Source of the DNA: Novosphingobium lindaniclasticum LE124
Lineage (GTDB): Bacteria > Pseudomonadota > Alphaproteobacteria > Sphingomonadales > Sphingomonadaceae
DNA: 64,000 bases
NCBI RefSeq assembly: GCF_000445125.1
Contig: NZ_ATHL01000113.1
Coordinates: 1-64,000 of the forward strand
Direction of reading: 5' to 3'
The notes below the pieces were generated by a model that searched no databases, had not been told where the DNA came from, and saw only the letters and a program-made list of their open reading frames with translations. Shown here one piece after another: positions 57,010 to 64,000 of this stretch. The position numbers and the translations under genes are program-made. Position 1 is the first letter of the stretch; every line of letters starts with the position of its first letter.

Positions 57010-57193
57010 CGGTGCCCAACCGCTGTGGTTTAGTGTCGCCGGCCAAAGAAGGCTGCAAGCAGCATAAATTACGTAAAAACAACCAGATACATCAAAGGTA
57101 TCGCAGCATTCAATGACGCACGTGCGAATCTATTTGCGCACTGTGCCATAATAGATGACATTGAGCGTGAAATTTCTGGTGGAATTCAGCACC

Positions 57194-58864
57194 ATGATTG
57201 CACGCAAGCCGCCGCCTTCGGCTCGTCGTTCAGAAGCTGCATTGGCAACAGGCACGGCGCTGTATCCAGCGTTTCGCCAGTACGTTCCGCTTGATGCGCC
57301 TTTGACGGCGCAGGCAGTCGTGGCAATTTCGACCGTAACCGGACTCAAGGAACGACGAATTCGCGAACTCGCCCGGCGATTCCGAGATCACCCCGTCGCA
57401 GAATCGTTGGCGTCGTTGCCCAAAGGACCCAAACCAGGAAGCCGACGTGGTGGCCCAACCGTGCTGGCTGCGATCGACACGCTCATCGGCGAGATTCACT
57501 TGCGCAAGGCCGGCGCGAGCATGAAGGAAACTGCTCGTCAGGTTCGCGGACTCCTAATCGCCGACAACGGCGATTATCGTTTTGAAGCCAGTGAAGTGCC
57601 AAGCGAACGCAGCATTGAGCGGGCGATTGCGGCGATATCGGACCCGGTACGGGCACGCACCATGATGGGCTCGAAGACGCGCAGTGCACATGAGCCGCAC
57701 GCGGGTGAGTATTTAAGCCGGGGCTTCCTGGACCTCGTTCAGATGGATCATACGCGGGCCGATGTAATCCTTGTCGACAGCGTGCAGCGCAAAGAGCTGG
57801 GGCGCCCTTGGGTGACCTTGCTAATCGAAGTGCGGACCCGATGTATCCTTGGCTTCTATGTGAGCTTTGGGGATCCCTCGATATTTCGATGCGGGCGTGC
57901 GATCGCCAATGCGATCCTGCCAAAGCATAGCCTTTTGCAGGCGTTACAGCTTGATGTCGACTACCCAATGCATGGGCTATTCAAGCGGCTACACGCTGAC
58001 CATGCGGCAGCACATCGTGCACAATCCTTCCGGTCCGCGTGCCTTTCCCACGGCATCGATCCGGATGTCAGGCCACGTGGCCCCGCGCATTTCGGTGGCC
58101 ATATCGAGCGCCTGATTGGAACGATGATGGCCAAGATGCGCTTGTTGCCCGGTGCGACGGGAGCAAACGCCACCAAGCGCGACGGTTATGACGCTGGTGC
58201 GGCCGCTGCGATGACCATCGATGAGTTTGAACGCTGGTTTGTTCGGGCAATTTGTCTCTATCACGCCGAGCCGCACGCCGGCTTGGGCGGCTGTGCGCCG
58301 GCGCAGGCTTGGGCCGAGGAGGCGAGGAGCCAAGGGCCTTTGGTTCCGCTCGGCCTCGACGAAACGGCTCTCGTCCGCCGTTTCCTGCCATGGGTTGAGC
58401 GAACGGTGAAGGCCTACGGAATCCAGATTGGCTATCGTCGGTACTGGCACGCCAGCCTTGCATCGCGGATCGGCCAGAAAGTCATGGTTCACTTCGACGA
58501 GCGCACCATCCAGGAGGTCTATCCGGAAGTGGAGGGTGGCTTCGTCTCAGCAGCGGTTGTCGGGCATTATCCCGATGTCAGCCTGGCGGAATGGGAAGCG
58601 GCGCGGAACGAACGGTTCCGGGCCGGCAGGGCCTATCAGGATAACGGTGCGCGCGCCGAAGCCGCGCGCCTGATCCATGCCAATCGCAGCGATGTTCTCT
58701 CTGCAACTGCGAAGACCCGGCGCGCCCGTGAGGCCCGAAAACGAGCGGAGCGCGAGGGAACATCCCATACACGGGCACCGGCGCGAGCCACGGCAGAACC
58801 CGCGTCGAATTGGCTTCCCGTGGCGGAGTTGGGGGAAGATACATGGCTGAAACGGATCGAATGA
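57194..58864 (+). CDS. tniA: TniA, Mu/Tn7-type DDE transposase
   Basis: 556 aa from the ATG at 57194, which follows GGTGGA; 57155 is an alternative without a ribosome site. N-terminal HTH regions (GLKERRIRELARRFRDH) precede the rve integrase core: first Asp in LVQMDHTRADVILVD, second in RLHADHAAAHR, and Glu in HFGGHIERLIGTM. The C-terminal beta-barrel region and basic tail follow. It catalyses strand transfer of a Tn402/Tn5053-like element with TniB and TniQ. It overlaps tniB by 22 bp. Confidence 0.92.
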   Translation: MIARKPPPSARRSEAALATGTALYPAFRQYVPLDAPLTAQAVVAISTVTGLKERRIRELARRFRDHPVAESLASLPKGPKPGSRRGGPTVLAAIDTLIGEIHLRKAGASMKETARQVRGLLIADNGDYRFEASEVPSERSIERAIAAISDPVRARTMMGSKTRSAHEPHAGEYLSRGFLDLVQMDHTRADVILVDSVQRKELGRPWVTLLIEVRTRCILGFYVSFGDPSIFRCGRAIANAILPKHSLLQALQLDVDYPMHGLFKRLHADHAAAHRAQSFRSACLSHGIDPDVRPRGPAHFGGHIERLIGTMMAKMRLLPGATGANATKRDGYDAGAAAAMTIDEFERWFVRAICLYHAEPHAGLGGCAPAQAWAEEARSQGPLVPLGLDETALVRRFLPWVERTVKAYGIQIGYRRYWHASLASRIGQKVMVHFDERTIQEVYPEVEGGFVSAAVVGHYPDVSLAEWEAARNERFRAGRAYQDNGARAEAARLIHANRSDVLSATAKTRRAREARKRAEREGTSHTRAPARATAEPASNWLPVAELGEDTWLKRIE

Positions 58865-59700
58865 CTGCCCCTATGTCTGGCGGCTCGGCGCTGTCGCAGG
58901 CCTTCTGGATCGATTTCGATGAAGCCCGCCAGCATGTCGAAACTCTGGTCGAACTTGCCCATGACGAACCCGACGAACGGCCGACCTGTGTGGTATTGGT
59001 CGGGCAGTCGGGCATGGGCAAAACCTCGATTCTGCGCGAGGCCCAGCGCCGGATTGCCCACGATTTTCCCGAGCCGCTCAGCATTGATGATGCCCGCTAT
59101 CAACCGATGCTGCGAACCGTCATCCCTTCGGGTTCGACCGCCCTCAAGATCAACCTGACCCTGCTGTGGAAGCAAGGCTGGCCGATCACCGGAAAGACCC
59201 ACCGCATTGCAGACCTTAAGGTCGTCGAACTCTTGCGGCGTCAACACACCCGGCTCATCGGGATCGACAATGTTCATGCGATCCTCACCGCCAGCGGGAG
59301 AGCGCGCCGCGATACGCTTGATGCGTTCCGCTTCCTAATGAGCGAGGGCAATGTACCGATGGTGGTCGCAGGACTCGACGTCGCCGCCGATATCTTTACC
59401 GAGGACGTCGAGCTTGCCTATCGCTCGATCATCTTGCGACTTAAGCCCTGGCCACAGGGAGCGCCGACGCAACGTCTCATTCGGGTACTCGGGCAGGGGA
59501 TGGGACTGATCGAGCCGGATCGCCTTGCCGAGCCGGAGGTCGCCGGTTTTCTCTGGGAGCAAAGCCTTGGGGTGACCGGAAACTTCAAGCGCCTGCTGCA
59601 CTGGGGCCAGAAAGTGGCGTATCGACATGGCAGAGCGCGCGTGGAATTCGCGGATATTCGCGAGGCGGCGGTGTTGCTGCCGAACTATGCGGCGCGATGA
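58843..59700 (+). CDS. tniB: TniB, AAA+ transposition ATPase
   Basis: 285 aa from the ATG at 58843, with GGGGGAAG before it; an earlier frame to 58810 lies inside tniA. The AAA+ core has Walker A VLVGQSGMGKTSILREAQRR and Walker B-like LIGIDNVHAIL, then the sensor region GNVPMVVAGL. TniB/TnsC/MuB proteins choose target DNA and activate the transposase. Its end overlaps tniQ by ATGA. Only an Asn-Val takes the place of the usual Asp-Glu second residue in Walker B, which may lower ATPase activity. Confidence 0.9.
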   Translation: MAETDRMTAPMSGGSALSQAFWIDFDEARQHVETLVELAHDEPDERPTCVVLVGQSGMGKTSILREAQRRIAHDFPEPLSIDDARYQPMLRTVIPSGSTALKINLTLLWKQGWPITGKTHRIADLKVVELLRRQHTRLIGIDNVHAILTASGRARRDTLDAFRFLMSEGNVPMVVAGLDVAADIFTEDVELAYRSIILRLKPWPQGAPTQRLIRVLGQGMGLIEPDRLAEPEVAGFLWEQSLGVTGNFKRLLHWGQKVAYRHGRARVEFADIREAAVLLPNYAAR

Positions 59701-60614
59701 CCGTACTGGCGTTGGAGCCGCAGCCGCTGGCGTTCCGGGTCCGCCCGCAGGCCGACGAGTGCTTTGATTCCTGGATCGATCGGGTTGCGGCCGCGCACGA
59801 AACCACGCGACCCGCGCTGTTTCGGCACCTTGGTCTTGAAGCGGCGATTGCCAGCCTGGATCTGGCCCGCGGCACATGCGGCTTGTCCAATGAGCAGTAC
59901 TTCGCCGTGTATCAAGTGATTGGTCAGTTGGCCTGGGCGGTTGAGATTGAGGTCCAACAGATCGAAGGAACCTTCCTCAACGTCGAGGCTTCGGTGGTTC
60001 TGCCGCGCCGCCAGCGCCGATATGTCTGTCCGCTCTGCTGGCAGCAGGCCCTGCGGGATGGCCGGGCCCCAATCATCCGCAAGGAATGGATCTTGCGCAT
60101 GAGCTGGCGGTGCCAAGTGCACGCTCTCCCGCTCTGTGCACTGCCGGTGGCGGATGGAGCGATGTCGGAGCAGGCTGTCGGTTCGTGGCTGAGCGGGGCG
60201 GTGGCCCGCGCAGAGAGTTTGCGCTGGAAGCTCGGGGCTCATCCGCGCTTGGTCGAATGGAACGCCGAGGGCGTCGACACACTCGTGCGGGCAAGCCGCA
60301 AGCGGTTCAAGGGGGAGAAGAAAGCCTATGTGGATCGCTTTCAGGCGAACCTGTTTCACTTCGCACACGATCGGATCGCGATGCTGGCACTGGCGCACAG
60401 CCGGGTGGGCAAGGCGACGTGGGGATTCGAGCGATTGGTGGCGCTGGAATTGCCCGGGCGTCCAGGGCGAGAGGTGATGACACTGCAGCCGCCGAAACTG
60501 CCACCGCGTCGCTGGCGCATCAGCAAGGGCAGTCTACGGCCGGGTAGTCATGACGCTGGCGTGCTCGACCTCGTGCTCGCGTATGCCCATCTGCGGGTGC
60601 GCCGCGATGCCTAG
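59697..60614 (+). CDS. tniQ: TniQ, target-selection zinc protein
   Basis: 305 aa. The N-terminal TniQ domain has RVRPQADECFDSWIDRVAAA; the zinc-finger part is YVCPLCWQQALRDGRAPI with RMSWRCQVHALPLC (CxxC and CxxH). TniQ links the transposase and ATPase complex to target recognition. The element has no resolvase gene (tniR) following it; instead there is a minus-strand gene and a tyrosine recombinase. The C-terminal half is basic and helical. Confidence 0.88.
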   Translation: MTVLALEPQPLAFRVRPQADECFDSWIDRVAAAHETTRPALFRHLGLEAAIASLDLARGTCGLSNEQYFAVYQVIGQLAWAVEIEVQQIEGTFLNVEASVVLPRRQRRYVCPLCWQQALRDGRAPIIRKEWILRMSWRCQVHALPLCALPVADGAMSEQAVGSWLSGAVARAESLRWKLGAHPRLVEWNAEGVDTLVRASRKRFKGEKKAYVDRFQANLFHFAHDRIAMLALAHSRVGKATWGFERLVALELPGRPGREVMTLQPPKLPPRRWRISKGSLRPGSHDAGVLDLVLAYAHLRVRRDA

Positions 60615-60820
60615 GCTCAAGTTGAAGCCCAATTTGGCCGATTTCCCTCGTGAGGGTGCCAATCCGGGGCCGCCTTGGTGGCAGAATGGGCGATCATGTC
60701 GAAATCTGCCCTGAGAAGCTGGTGGAGCGCATTTACGGCATTTGCATACTCCGGGCAGCCCGAGGCCGGCTTTCGCGCTGCAAGGGGCGTTTCCGGCGGC
60801 CTCATAATTGCCATGCTATA

Positions 60821-61855
60821 TCAATTGTTTATAGTCGAACCAGCGAGATCGGGCCCGCCAAGGCCCGCAATGCGGGTGTCGAACTCGGCCAATTCGGCAT
60901 CAAACGCTGCAAGGACCGAATCCAGCGTTGGTGAGGGGGCAGGCACTAGACGGGGGCGTCCCCGCATCGGAGCGACCAAGCCGAGCGAGACGGCGATGTC
61001 GGGGGTGACATAGGAGCGCCAGGTTCCGCGCCCGGATATTTCGACCAGCAGGCCGAGGCGGGTCGCGCGCTCGAGTAGCTTGCCTGCGCCCGACACGGTG
61101 AGGTCGAGCCGGGGGGCGAGTGAGCGAGCGGCCAGGCAGGGACGGGTGAGGGCGAGCCGGCCAAGGTCGGTAAGTTTGCCGGAACGATGCTGCGCGCTGA
61201 TTGCCGCCGCGCTGCGCTGCACGGCATTTTCGAGCCGTTCGAGCCGGGTCAGACCGTCCTCGGCGCTGCGGCGCAACTGCTTCAGCAGCCGCTTGAGCAG
61301 GGCAGGGCGGTCACCCTGCACAAAGCGCTGACCGGGATCGCCCGTGACGAGGCAGGGCAAGGTGCGCTGCGTTAACCCCATGCGCCGCAGAACCATCGGG
61401 AGCGCCAGCCACGGGGTGATCGTGCGGTCGCGACGTGCCCAGTCATCGAGCAGCGCGAGCGCGCGAGCGAGGGCAGGGGCTTCGTCCCACCCTGTGGGCA
61501 GATCGAAGCTGAACGGCAAATCCTCGCGCCAGTGCCTGCCCTCCTCCTCGGCGAGCCGGTTCCGCCAAGGTTCAAGCGCGGAAAGTGGAGCCCCCGCCGT
61601 TTCGAGACGCGGCCTTCCGGCCAGCTGAAGGCCACATTCCCGCGAAATAATATCGATTTCCTCGATTTCGAATTTCTGCAGCTGAAGCGCGCGGGCATAG
61701 CCCATCCAGCTGGCGCGCAGGTGCCAGGCGGGAGCCGGAACAGTGGCCGAAATCCGCGCATCGAGCCGCCCAATCGCGCTGCTGGCGTCAGCGATTGCGC
61801 TCACCAGATCGGGCGTCCAGGCGAGCGCGCAAAGCGGCAGGGGAGGGTGGTTCAT
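60821..61855 (-). CDS. wHTH protein of DUF1612/RHE_PE00001 type
   Basis: 344 aa. The N-terminal half is helical (PLCALAWTPDLVSAIADASS, with an internal WRNRLAEEEGRHW), and the C-terminal part has a wHTH: LAPRLDLTVSGAGKLLERAT and LGLLVEISGRGTWRSYV, ending in a Pro/Arg-rich GRPRLVPAPSP hinge. The plan matches RHE_PE00001-like proteins common on rhizobial plasmids; their function is unknown. It is divergent from the recombinase gene, and the shared 117-bp gap carries two similar inverted repeats, suggesting that it represses that gene. Confidence 0.6.
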   Translation of the reverse strand: MNHPPLPLCALAWTPDLVSAIADASSAIGRLDARISATVPAPAWHLRASWMGYARALQLQKFEIEEIDIISRECGLQLAGRPRLETAGAPLSALEPWRNRLAEEEGRHWREDLPFSFDLPTGWDEAPALARALALLDDWARRDRTITPWLALPMVLRRMGLTQRTLPCLVTGDPGQRFVQGDRPALLKRLLKQLRRSAEDGLTRLERLENAVQRSAAAISAQHRSGKLTDLGRLALTRPCLAARSLAPRLDLTVSGAGKLLERATRLGLLVEISGRGTWRSYVTPDIAVSLGLVAPMRGRPRLVPAPSPTLDSVLAAFDAELAEFDTRIAGLGGPDLAGSTINN

Positions 61856-61911
61856 GGATCAGTAGTAGACGTAAAGCAGACTTTCAGTCCACATGCCTTT
61901 TGTCGGAGTGT

Positions 61912-61969
61912 TGATAATGGTAACTTATCACCACTAGGAATTTTCGGAAATTGCGCTACCTTTGCGCAA
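61912..61969. promoter_or_regulatory. two 6-7-6 inverted repeats in a divergent promoter region
   Basis: TGATAA-N7-TTATCA (61912-61930) and TTGCGC-N7-GCGCAA (61951-61969) have the same geometry; their centres are 39 bp apart. The second ends 3 bases before the recombinase ATG. They are candidate operators for the divergent wHTH protein. Confidence 0.5.
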
Positions 61970-61972
61970 ACC

Positions 61973-63124
61973 ATGACGGAAAACCGCCCCTTTCGCGCTC
62001 TGGAGTGCCCTGCAGCGCAAACCGAAGCGGTGTTTATCGACGTGCAGGCGATCGCCGGCGCCGCCATGACCGTGGATGCGGCTCTCCTCGACACGGTGCT
62101 GCGCGCGTGGTCGTCCAACACCGTCCGCGCGTTCCGCTCGGATCTGCGGCTGTGGAGTGCTTGGTGCCGGAGCCGGGGTGTGCGCACCGGCGCCGCATCA
62201 AGCGCCGACGTCACCGCCTGGATCCGCGCGCTGGCCGGGATCGACGCCTCAAACCTCAAGGTGAGGGCTATGGCGACAATCGAGCGCTACCTTGTCAACG
62301 TCGGCTGGGCCTATCGTATGGCCTCGCTGCCCGATCCTACCGCCGCGCCGGTAGTCCGGCTCGAAACCAAGGCGGCACGCAAGAAACTGTCGATGCGCCA
62401 GCGTCAGGCCCGCGCCATCCGCTTCAAGGGCGACATCGCCGATCTCGACAGCCCGGCCTCGGGGGTCTGTCTCACGCATCTGCTCAAGGCCTGCCGGCGC
62501 GACGCTCTCGGCCTTCGCGACGCGGCCTTGCTGCGGATTGCCTATGACACTGGAGCGCGACGCTCCGAACTGGTGGTGATCGAGGTCTCACACATCGAAG
62601 GACCCGATGCCGACGGCGCCGGCGCCCTGTTCATCCCGACCAGCAAGACCGATCAGGAAGGTGAGGGCGCCTATGCCTATCTCTCGCCGGCGACGATGGA
62701 GGCGATCGCGCGTTGGCGGGCCAATTCAGGCGTCCGCAGCGGGGCGCTGCTGCGCCGCGTGATCACGCACTTTGACGGCTCGGTTGACCGGATCGGCGAC
62801 GGACCGCTCCATCCCAATTCGATAGCGCTTATCTATCGCAGGCTTGTGCGTAGTGCCTGGGAGAAGAAGCTGTTGGGGCAGATGGGCGAAGAGCAACTCG
62901 AGAAGGTCATTCGCGACATCTCCTCGCATTCGATCCGCGTTGGCGTTGCACAGGACAACTTCGCGGCAGGCGAAGCGCTTCCCGCAATCATGCAGGCCTA
63001 TCGTTGGCGTGATGCGCGCACGGTCATGCGCTACGGCGCCCGGCTCGCAGCCAAAAGTGGGGCGAGCGCGCGATTGGCCAGGCGCCTCGGGCAAACGGAC
63101 TTAGCCGTCAGGGGCGAAAATTGA
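61973..63124 (+). CDS. site-specific tyrosine recombinase
   Basis: 383 aa from the ATG at 61973; the open frame runs back to a GTG at 61532 but that part is antisense to the divergent gene. The N-terminal SAM-like core-binding domain includes TVRAFRSDLRLWSAWCRSRG. The catalytic residues are Arg in YDTGARRSELVVIE, Lys region in SKTDQEGEG, H-x-x-R in SSHSIRVGVAQDNFA, and the nucleophile Tyr in VMRYGARLAAKSG. It could act in dimer resolution of the plasmid or in integration of the neighbouring element. Confidence 0.88.
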   Translation: MTENRPFRALECPAAQTEAVFIDVQAIAGAAMTVDAALLDTVLRAWSSNTVRAFRSDLRLWSAWCRSRGVRTGAASSADVTAWIRALAGIDASNLKVRAMATIERYLVNVGWAYRMASLPDPTAAPVVRLETKAARKKLSMRQRQARAIRFKGDIADLDSPASGVCLTHLLKACRRDALGLRDAALLRIAYDTGARRSELVVIEVSHIEGPDADGAGALFIPTSKTDQEGEGAYAYLSPATMEAIARWRANSGVRSGALLRRVITHFDGSVDRIGDGPLHPNSIALIYRRLVRSAWEKKLLGQMGEEQLEKVIRDISSHSIRVGVAQDNFAAGEALPAIMQAYRWRDARTVMRYGARLAAKSGASARLARRLGQTDLAVRGEN

Positions 63125-63638
63125 TGCTGGTCTTCGCGTCCTCGATCAAGTCCAGAGCGCGCTGAAAGAGCGTGGGGTCGCCTGCGGTCATGACTTCCAG
63201 TGCGCGGTGCTTTTCGCGAAGGTAGACTTTTGCAACCCCCGGATTGCCAGCGACGATCGACTTCGTATTGCTGATGAAATCGGCAAGCTTCACCGTTTGG
63301 GCGTCGGGGGAGATGGTGCCTAGTCGTGCGGCTTCCGCCGTCTTGCGGGTGGCCCTGTTTCCTTCGTGGCACTGATCGGTCAGTTCCATCACCAGGCGCG
63401 CCACGGCTTCGCCGAATTCGCGTTCCACGTCTTCGCGGGTGACCCCGGTATCCTCGATGTTGTCGTGAAGCAGCGCTGCGGCCAGCATTTCATCGGTGTG
63501 AGGAACGCTGCGAACGATTTCCATGACCTCGATGGGGTGAGTTATGTAGGGCTCGCCGGTGTATTTGCGGACATGATTGATGCTCGCGCGCGCGTCGGTT
63601 GCAAACTGCCGAGCCTTTGAAACGAGCGGTGATTCCAT
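63108..63638 (-). CDS. HD-domain (p)ppGpp hydrolase-like (SpoT/MESH1 type)
   Basis: 176 aa, the size of single-domain small alarmone hydrolases. The motifs are KYTGEPYITHPIEVMEI (first metal His), LAAALLHDNIEDTG (HD pair with the following ED), and LVMELTDQCHEGN then QTVKLADFISNTKSIV, matching MESH1/RelA-SpoT hydrolase domains. There is no synthetase domain. It may lower (p)ppGpp or cleave another nucleotide. It converges with the recombinase gene, overlapping its last 17 bp. Confidence 0.85.
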   Translation of the reverse strand: MESPLVSKARQFATDARASINHVRKYTGEPYITHPIEVMEIVRSVPHTDEMLAAALLHDNIEDTGVTREDVEREFGEAVARLVMELTDQCHEGNRATRKTAEAARLGTISPDAQTVKLADFISNTKSIVAGNPGVAKVYLREKHRALEVMTAGDPTLFQRALDLIEDAKTSINFRP

Positions 63639-63851
63639 CGAAGCGGCTCTCGCGCGGGGAGGTGGACGAATTTTCGGGCGGATACGTTTTAGGCGCGTTC
63701 CGTTCGAATGACATCACGCAATGTTGTCGGGTAATCTGAAGCAACAAGGTGGGAGCATCGAGCCCTGCAAGAAAAAGGCCTCCCCTTGGTTCGTGTCCCC
63801 ATGCAGTCTATTCTGACGAGCAAGGGGCCATCCACTGCACGCCACTGCGCT
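63639..63851. other. gap between two minus-strand genes
   Basis: 213 bases with no credible frame. It is the probable promoter region of the HD-domain gene plus the tail of the next transcript. Confidence 0.35.
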
Positions 63852-64000
63852 CTACTTTGGCGTCCGACAGCGGTCGGCCTCGTCGACGATGACGAGGGGG
63901 CAGGCGATGCGGGCGGCGTCATGGGTGATTTCGTCCTGCGAGCCGCCCGCGACCGTCAGCCGGGCATAGCCCAGCTTAATGAGGTTGAGGCCCAACACCG
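63852..64000 (-). CDS. AAA-type ATPase fragment, cut by window edge
   Basis: Only the last 49 codons are inside the window; the 5' part lies beyond 64000. The readable part gives LGLNLIKLGYARLTVAGG, then AARIACPLVIVDEADRCRTP with a clear Walker B (VIVDEAD). This fits an AAA/ORC-like ATPase, for example a TniB/MuB or helper of an IS. The family cannot be fixed from so little. The protein ends shortly after Walker B, which is early for such proteins, so the gene may be truncated. Confidence 0.4.
   Translation of the reverse strand, partial: VLGLNLIKLGYARLTVAGGSQDEITHDAARIACPLVIVDEADRCRTPK

Noticed and set aside
57122..57141. Imperfect dyad GTGCG...CGCAC before tniA as transposon terminal repeat
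   Set aside because: No matching inverted copy was found downstream of tniQ or of the recombinase, so it cannot be called an element end.

Overview
The window looks like most of a large conjugative plasmid of a sphingomonad-type alphaproteobacterium (Sphingobium/Novosphingobium/Sphingomonas). This rests on the high GC content, an SOS box of the alphaproteobacterial form GAAC-N7-GAAC in front of imuA-imuB-dnaE2, a Sphingomonas-style RpoD, and a parA-parB-repA (RPA-type) replicon. No rRNA, tRNA or CRISPR array was seen. The taxonomic reading is inference from gene content, since no database search was possible.

Layout. 1-1646: a complete IS1380-family element abutting TTAA. 1.7-7.0 kb: plasmid accessory genes (small membrane protein, DUF1173-like protein, lytic transglycosylase, two HTH proteins, one unknown). 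7.0-27.0 kb: a colinear F-type type IV secretion operon on the + strand, in the order pilin-traL-E-K-B-dsbC-V-C-x-trbI-S26 peptidase-W-x-U-trbC-N-x-F-H-G, where x marks small genes I cannot name. Most of its genes overlap by 1-20 bp. In front of the pilin gene lie five GGAC-N4-GTCC palindromes on an exact 20-bp pitch. Just behind traG are small membrane or exported proteins, one of which shares a domain with the TraG C-terminus. No relaxase or coupling protein (TraI/TraD) is in the window.

28.4-37.4 kb: a wHTH gene, then a minus-strand DNA-damage cluster under one SOS box: imuA, imuB, dnaE2, two small unknowns, a PEBP-like gene, a frameshifted deaminase and an SRAP/YedK gene. 38.0-42.5 kb: a lower-GC type II CBASS anti-phage operon (patatin-like CapV, CD-NTase, Cap2 E1-E2, Cap3 JAMM peptidase), preceded by an unlisted 40-aa ORF translationally coupled to capV. 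42.8-47.1 kb: a DUF6880-like gene, a UPF0149/YecA-like gene and a full-length RpoD-type sigma factor, all minus strand. 47.5-49.1 kb: a hipBA module with three 20-bp operators exactly 50 bp apart. 49.3-50.2 kb: a DEDDh exonuclease.

50.3-55.4 kb: the replicon, with parA, parB, a 16-bp perfect palindrome (candidate parS), repA, and 1.2 kb further on a putative oriV of 22-bp-phased repeats flanked by two consensus DnaA boxes. 56.1-64 kb: a regulator-like gene, a tniA-tniB-tniQ transposition module, another wHTH-like gene divergent from a tyrosine recombinase, an HD-domain (p)ppGpp-hydrolase-like gene, and the 3' end of an AAA ATPase cut by the window edge.

Taken together, the plasmid carries its own replication, partition and mating machinery plus stabilising (HipBA), defensive (CBASS), mutagenic-repair (ImuABC/SRAP) and transcriptional (RpoD) cargo. 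The points I would look at first are the 20-bp operator array, the TraG-C-terminal paralog, the CBASS leader ORF, the plasmid-borne RpoD module and the iteron/DnaA-box origin.
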